Of a DNA stretch of 18,271 bases, positions 14,765-18,271 are shown piece by piece (positions within the stretch are counted from its first letter, which is position 1; every line of letters begins with the position of its first letter). The DNA comes from an uncultured Collinsella sp. (GTDB lineage Bacteria > Actinomycetota > Coriobacteriia > Coriobacteriales > Coriobacteriaceae). A program made the position numbers and the translations under genes. A model generated the notes under the pieces. That model had not been told where the DNA came from. It worked only from the letters and a program-made list of their open reading frames with translations, and did no database searches. The DNA is taken from the NCBI GenBank assembly GCA_902494375.1, contig CABUTL010000009.1:1-18271 (forward strand), read 5' to 3'.

Positions 14765-14778
14765 TTAAAACGTTTTAA
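14765..14778 (+). promoter_or_regulatory. Perfect 14-base CG-centred palindrome upstream of gap, candidate LacI-type operator
   Basis: TTAAAACGTTTTAA is a perfect palindrome with the central CG typical of LacI/CcpA-family sites. It lies about 80 bases upstream of the likely gap transcription start. Its inner ten bases, TAAAACGTTT, recur exactly at 2060-2069 on the nan promoter. Confidence 0.45.
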
Positions 14779-14810
14779 CGTAAATTTGATTTTCAATTTC
14801 GAGCATTCTC

Positions 14811-14840
14811 GTGAAATTCAAGTCAAAAAAAAGGTATATT
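14811..14840 (+). promoter_or_regulatory. gap: Candidate promoter of gap
   Basis: TATATT (14835-14840) is a good -10, and GTGAAA (14811-14816) lies 18 bases upstream as a weak -35, preceded by a very AT-rich stretch. The leader to the ATG is then about 65 bases and contains a GC-rich dyad (GGCCTC/GGGGCC, 14862-14894) before the ribosome binding site AAAGGAGA. Confidence 0.5.
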
Positions 14841-14912
14841 AGGCGAGTGGTTAGTTTGTGGGCCTCAACGGCGGGCGCTGTAGCTCGCGGGGGCCTTACG
14901 AAAGGAGACACA

Positions 14913-15938
14913 ATGGCAGTAAAGGTTGCTATTAACGGCTTCGGTCGCATCGGTCGTCTGGCTTTCCGTCAGATGTTCGGTCATGAGGGCTCCGAGATCG
15001 TCGCTATCAACGACCTCACCTCTCCCGATATGCTCGCTTACCTGCTGAAGTACGACTCCACGCAGGGCAACTACGCTCGCGATCACGAGGTCGTTGCTGG
15101 CGAGGATTCCATCACCGTTGACGGCAAGGAGATCAAGATCTACAAGGAGGCCGACGCTAACAACCTGCCTTGGGGCGACCTTGACGTCGACGTCGTTCTC
15201 GAGTGCACCGGCTTCTACACCAGCAAGGCTAAGGCTCAGGCCCACATCAACGCTGGCGCCAAGAAGGTCGTCATCTCCGCTCCGGCCGGCAGCGATCTGC
15301 CCACCATCGTGTACAGCGTCAACCATGAGACGCTGACCGCTGAGGACAACATCATCTCCGCTGCTTCCTGCACCACCAACTGCCTCGCCCCGATGGCCAA
15401 GGGTCTGAACGACTTCGCTCCCATCGTGTCCGGCATCATGACCACCATCCACGCCTTCACCGGCGACCAGATGCCGCTCGACGGCCCGCAGCGCAAGGGC
15501 AACTTCCGTCGCTCCCGCGCCTGCTCCGAGAACATCGTCCCGAACACCACGGGCGCTGCCAAGGCCATCGGCCTGGTTCTCCCCGAGCTCAACGGCAAGC
15601 TCATCGGTGCCGCCCAGCGCGTCCCGACGCCGACCGGCTCGCTGACCAACCTCTACGCCGTCGTTGACAAGAAGGTCACCGTCGACGAGGTCAACGCTGC
15701 CATGAAGGCCTACGCCGAGACCATCCCCGAGACCTTCGCCTACAACGAGGACCAGATCGTCTCCCGCGACATCGTCGGCGAGACCCACGGCTCCATCTTC
15801 GACGCCACTCAGACCATGTGCTCTGACCTCGGCAACGGCCAGACCCTCGTTCAGGTCACCTCTTGGTACGACAACGAGAACTCCTACACCTCTCAGATGG
15901 TCCGCACCATCAAGTACTTCGAGAAGTTCGTTGCTTAA
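14913..15938 (+). CDS. gap: Type I glyceraldehyde-3-phosphate dehydrogenase
   Basis: A 341-residue cytoplasmic glycolytic enzyme that oxidises glyceraldehyde-3P to 1,3-bisphosphoglycerate with NAD. The Rossmann motif NGFGRIGR is near the start, the catalytic C153 is in SCTTNC, and H180 (HAFTGDQ) activates it. The phosphate-binding region reads [20 protein letters not shown], and the S-loop ([13 protein letters not shown]) resembles the lactic-acid-bacterial type. NDLT near residue 32 fits NAD preference. The open frame extends 34 codons upstream, but the ATG at 14913 has AAAGGAGA 4 bases before it and gives the family N-terminus. The strong terminator after it implies a mostly single-gene transcript. 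Codon bias is extreme, as expected for a very abundant enzyme. Confidence 0.98.
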   Translation: MAVKVAINGFGRIGRLAFRQMFGHEGSEIVAINDLTSPDMLAYLLKYDSTQGNYARDHEVVAGEDSITVDGKEIKIYKEADANNLPWGDLDVDVVLECTGFYTSKAKAQAHINAGAKKVVISAPAGSDLPTIVYSVNHETLTAEDNIISAASCTTNCLAPMAKGLNDFAPIVSGIMTTIHAFTGDQMPLDGPQRKGNFRRSRACSENIVPNTTGAAKAIGLVLPELNGKLIGAAQRVPTPTGSLTNLYAVVDKKVTVDEVNAAMKAYAETIPETFAYNEDQIVSRDIVGETHGSIFDATQTMCSDLGNGQTLVQVTSWYDNENSYTSQMVRTIKYFEKFVA

Positions 15939-15975
15939 TTTAGCTTTTAGCGAATAGCTCGTTGAGCGTCTAAAG

Positions 15976-16022
15976 AAGGGCGCGGCCTTATAGGGCTTAC
16001 ACCCTAGGGTCGCGCCCTTTTT
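15976..16022 (+). terminator. Strong Rho-independent terminator after gap
   Basis: AAGGGCGCGGCC (15976-15987) pairs with GGTCGCGCCCTT (16008-16019), with one G-T pair. Inside is a second stem TAGGG/CCCTA (15991-15995/16002-16006). Five T's (16018-16022) complete it. It separates gap from pgk, which lies 57 bases further on. Confidence 0.92.
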
Positions 16023-16032
16023 ATAAGAAATC

Positions 16033-16055
16033 GTCTGCCGTAATGGGAGGCAGAC
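16033..16055 (+). promoter_or_regulatory. Hairpin in the pgk leader
   Basis: GTCTGCC (16033-16039) and GGCAGAC (16049-16055) pair around a 9-base loop, just after the gap terminator. No good promoter is seen between that terminator and pgk (only a lone TATAAG at 16022-16027 without a -35), so pgk may depend on read-through. Confidence 0.3.
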
Positions 16056-16078
16056 ACGTACGAAAGGTAGAAGCAAAC

Positions 16079-17269
16079 ATGGCCTTTACCAAGAAGACCG
16101 TCCGCGACATCGATGTCGACGGAAAGCGCGTTCTCGTCCGCGTTGACTTTAACGTGCCTATCAAGGATGGCGTCGTTGGCGACACCACCCGTATCAAGGC
16201 TGCCCTGCCCACCATCAACTACCTCGTTGAGCACAACGCTCGCGTCATCCTCATGAGCCACCTCGGCCGTCCCGAGGGCACCGGCTTCCAGCCCGAGCTG
16301 TCCCTCGAGCCCGTCGCCAAGAAGCTCGCTGAGCTCTCTGGTCTCGACGTTGCCTTTGTCGCTGACACCTACGGCGAGAAGGCTGCTGAGGCTGTCGCCG
16401 CCGTCGAGCCGGGTAAGGTCCTCGTTCTCGAGAACGTCCGTTTTGACAAGCGTGAGAAGAAGAACGATCCCGAGATCGCCAAGAAGCTCGCTTCCTATGG
16501 TGACGTCTTCGTTCTCGATGCCTTCGGCACCGCTCACCGCGCCCAGGGTTCCGTCGTGGGCCCCGCCGCTTACCTGCCTGCCGTCGCTGGCTTCCTGCTC
16601 GAGAAGGAGGTCGACACGCTGACCGGCATCTTCGCCGAGCCCGAGCGCCCCTTCGTCGCCATCGTCGGCGGTTCCAAGGTTTCCTCCAAGATCGGCGTTC
16701 TCGATCACCTCATCGACTCCGCTGACACCCTGATCATCGGTGGCGGCATGGCCTACACCTTCTTCCTGGCTCAGGGCCTGTCCGTTGGTCAGTCCCTCAA
16801 GGAAGAGGACTGGGTCGAGCGCGCCGGCGAGATGCTCAAGAAGGCCGAGGAGAAGGGTGTCAAGATCCTACTCCCCATCGACAACCGTGTTGCCGATCAC
16901 TTTGGCGAGGACGCTGTCCCCGAGGTTGTTGCTTCCGACGCTATCCCCGACGATCGTGAGGGTATGGACATCGGTCCCAAGACCGAGGAGCTCTATGCCG
17001 AGGCTGTCAAGGGCGCCAAGACCGTGTTCTGGAACGGCCCCATGGGCGTCTTCGAGTTTGACAACTTTGCTCACGGCACCCAGGCTATCGCCGAGGCTCT
17101 CGCCGAGGCTGACTGCACCTCGATCATCGGCGGTGGTGACTCTGTCGCAGCTGTCAACAAGTTCAACCTGGCCGACAAGATGAGCTGGATCTCCACCGGT
17201 GGTGGCGCTTCCATGGAGCTCGTCGAGGGTAAGGCCCTGCCCGGAGTGGAGGCGCTTCTCGATGCCTAA
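16079..17269 (+). CDS. pgk: Phosphoglycerate kinase
   Basis: A 396-residue monomeric glycolytic kinase that transfers phosphate from 1,3-bisphosphoglycerate to ADP. The N-terminal substrate domain has RVDFNVP (21-27) and SHLGRP (60-65), plus LENVRF and DAFGTAHR. The C-terminal nucleotide domain has VGGSKVSSKI, IIGGGMAYTF, WNGPMGVFE, GGGDSVAAV and STGGGASMELVEGKALPGVEAL. The ATG at 16079 fits the family N-terminus; GAAAGG lies 11 bases upstream, a spacing also seen for nanE. A possible ATG twelve codons earlier would add an unrelated extension. It overlaps tpiA by 8 bases, so the two are translated together. Confidence 0.98.
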   Translation: MAFTKKTVRDIDVDGKRVLVRVDFNVPIKDGVVGDTTRIKAALPTINYLVEHNARVILMSHLGRPEGTGFQPELSLEPVAKKLAELSGLDVAFVADTYGEKAAEAVAAVEPGKVLVLENVRFDKREKKNDPEIAKKLASYGDVFVLDAFGTAHRAQGSVVGPAAYLPAVAGFLLEKEVDTLTGIFAEPERPFVAIVGGSKVSSKIGVLDHLIDSADTLIIGGGMAYTFFLAQGLSVGQSLKEEDWVERAGEMLKKAEEKGVKILLPIDNRVADHFGEDAVPEVVASDAIPDDREGMDIGPKTEELYAEAVKGAKTVFWNGPMGVFEFDNFAHGTQAIAEALAEADCTSIIGGGDSVAAVNKFNLADKMSWISTGGGASMELVEGKALPGVEALLDA

Positions 17270-18029
17270 TCGCACCCTTCTTATCGCTGGTAACTGGAAG
17301 ATGAACAACGACGTCGCCGAGGCCGCCAAGCTCGCCGACGAGCTGGCTCAGGCTCTGCCCGAGGTTCCGGCTGGCGTCGAGGTGCTCGTCTGCCCTCCGA
17401 CCATCGACATCACCACGGTTCATGACCGCATTCAGGCTGCCCCCATCGCCCTCGGTGCACAGAACGTGTACTGGGAGGCCAAGGGTGCCTTCACCGGTGA
17501 GTCTTCTTGCGACATGCTCAAGTCCGCTGGCTGCACCTACTGCATCATCGGTCACTCCGAGCGTCGCGACTACTTCCACGAGACCGACGAGGATCAGAAC
17601 AAGAAGGCTAAGGCTCTCGTTTCCGCCGGTCTTGTTCCCGTCTTCTGCTGCGGCGAGTCCCTCGAGGTCCGCGAGGCCGGCACCTATGTCGAGCACGTCG
17701 TGAACCAGGTCAAGGCTGGCCTTGCTGGCCTTGAGATCACCTGCCCCAAGCAGGTCGTCGTCGCCTACGAGCCCATCTGGGCCATCGGCACAGGCAAGAC
17801 CGCTACCGCCGAGGACGCTCAGGAGGTCTGCGGCGCTATCCGTGAGACCCTCAAGGAGATGTTCGGCGAGGAGCTCGCCAACGGCATCCGCGTGCTGTAT
17901 GGCGGTTCCGCCAAGCCCGGCAACATCGCCGAGCTCGTCGCCAAGCCCGACGTTGACGGCGCCCTCGTGGGCGGCGCTTCGCTCAAGGCTGCCGACTTCG
18001 CCTCTATGGTCGTCAAGGCAGGCGAGTAG
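17262..18029 (+). CDS. tpiA: Triosephosphate isomerase
   Basis: A 255-residue TIM-barrel enzyme that interconverts dihydroxyacetone phosphate and glyceraldehyde-3P. The catalytic residues are in place: K13 in GNWKMN, H98 in GHSERR and E170 in [10 protein letters not shown], the last beginning the mobile loop. The phosphate-binding YGGSAKPGN and GGASLKA motifs follow. The ATG lies inside the end of pgk (ATGCCTAA overlap), with TGGAGG 9 bases before it; longer upstream readings lack family homology. gpmI follows 5 bases after the stop. Confidence 0.98.
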   Translation: MPNRTLLIAGNWKMNNDVAEAAKLADELAQALPEVPAGVEVLVCPPTIDITTVHDRIQAAPIALGAQNVYWEAKGAFTGESSCDMLKSAGCTYCIIGHSERRDYFHETDEDQNKKAKALVSAGLVPVFCCGESLEVREAGTYVEHVVNQVKAGLAGLEITCPKQVVVAYEPIWAIGTGKTATAEDAQEVCGAIRETLKEMFGEELANGIRVLYGGSAKPGNIAELVAKPDVDGALVGGASLKAADFASMVVKAGE

Positions 18030-18034
18030 GACAT

Positions 18035-18271
18035 ATGGCACAACGTCATCTTCCTGCACTCCTGATCATCATGGATGGTTGCGGCCTTGCTCCGGCCGAT
18101 GGCGAGAACGCCGTCGCCGCTGCCAAGACGCCCTTCCTTGATAGCCTGTACGAGAAGTACCCCCACACCACGCTCGGCGCTTCGGGCGAGGACGTGGGCC
18201 TTCCCGACGGCCAGATGGGCAACTCCGAGGTGGGTCACCTCAACATCGGTGCCGGCCGCATCGTGTTCCAG
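18035..18271 (+). CDS. gpmI: 2,3-bisphosphoglycerate-independent phosphoglycerate mutase, N-terminal part (cut by window end)
   Basis: The first 79 residues of a cytoplasmic glycolytic enzyme that moves the phosphate of 3-phosphoglycerate to the 2-position using two metal ions. D14 (IIMDGCG) and the catalytic serine S64 in [17 protein letters not shown] are visible and diagnostic of the alkaline-phosphatase-like iPGM family. The rest, normally some 430 further residues, lies beyond the window. It starts 5 bases after tpiA, with a weak GTAGGA ribosome binding site that overlaps the tpiA stop, so it is probably co-transcribed. Confidence 0.95.
   Translation, partial: MAQRHLPALLIIMDGCGLAPADGENAVAAAKTPFLDSLYEKYPHTTLGASGEDVGLPDGQMGNSEVGHLNIGAGRIVFQ

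Noticed and set aside
14811..14912. A longer GAPDH start at GTG 14811
   Set aside because: The added 34 residues are Lys/Arg-rich and unrelated to GAPDH. They cover the likely promoter, and the ATG at 14913 has a strong ribosome binding site.
1..18271. Signs of a mobile element, prophage, CRISPR array or tRNA gene
   Set aside because: No transposase, integrase or recombinase frame, no regularly spaced repeats and no cloverleaf-like segment were found on either strand.

Overview
The window looks like part of a high-GC Gram-positive chromosome. Collinsella or a close relative in the Coriobacteriia is my best guess. The reasons are a rapZ-whiA pair, a Tat-type lipoprotein as transporter binding protein, strong C-ending codon bias, and a gap-pgk-tpiA-gpmI glycolytic block. 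The species is inferred, not proven. Nearly everything reads on the + strand, and I see no transposase, integrase, tRNA or CRISPR array.

Layout: (1) 1-1967, the last codons of an upstream gene and uvrC. (2) 1968-2331, a 364-base gap with an AT-rich promoter region and a leader rich in inverted repeats. (3) 2332-12761, a nine-gene import and catabolism operon: a Tat lipoprotein binding protein, a permease, a permease-ATPase fusion, an ATPase, a CE7 carbohydrate esterase, an apparently catalytically dead esterase paralogue, an N-acetylneuraminate-lyase/DapA-family aldolase, a ROK kinase of NanK type, and NanE. It ends at a terminator at 12813-12849. (4) 12863-14719, rapZ and whiA. (5) 14811-18271, the gap promoter, gap, a strong terminator, pgk, tpiA and the start of gpmI, cut by the window edge.

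The operon reads as a sialic acid (N-acylneuraminate) system. The transporter would import the sugar, and a cytoplasmic esterase could remove O-acetyl groups. The lyase would split the sugar to ManNAc plus pyruvate, NanK would phosphorylate ManNAc, and NanE would epimerise ManNAc-6P to GlcNAc-6P. NanE is the firmest assignment and anchors the rest. NagA, NagB, a sialidase and a dedicated regulator are not in the window. Pyruvate and (after NagA/NagB) fructose-6P would feed the glycolysis genes next door, and a CG-centred palindrome core (TAAAACGTTT) occurs at both the operon promoter and the gap promoter.

The least ordinary parts are the tandem CE7 esterase and pseudo-esterase pair inside a sialic-acid operon, the structured leader of the operon, a ~100-base rod-like inverted repeat between nanK and nanE, and a UvrC whose iron-sulphur cysteine pattern is altered. 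The operon sits between uvrC and rapZ-whiA, genes usually close together in Gram-positives, and yvcK is missing between rapZ and whiA.
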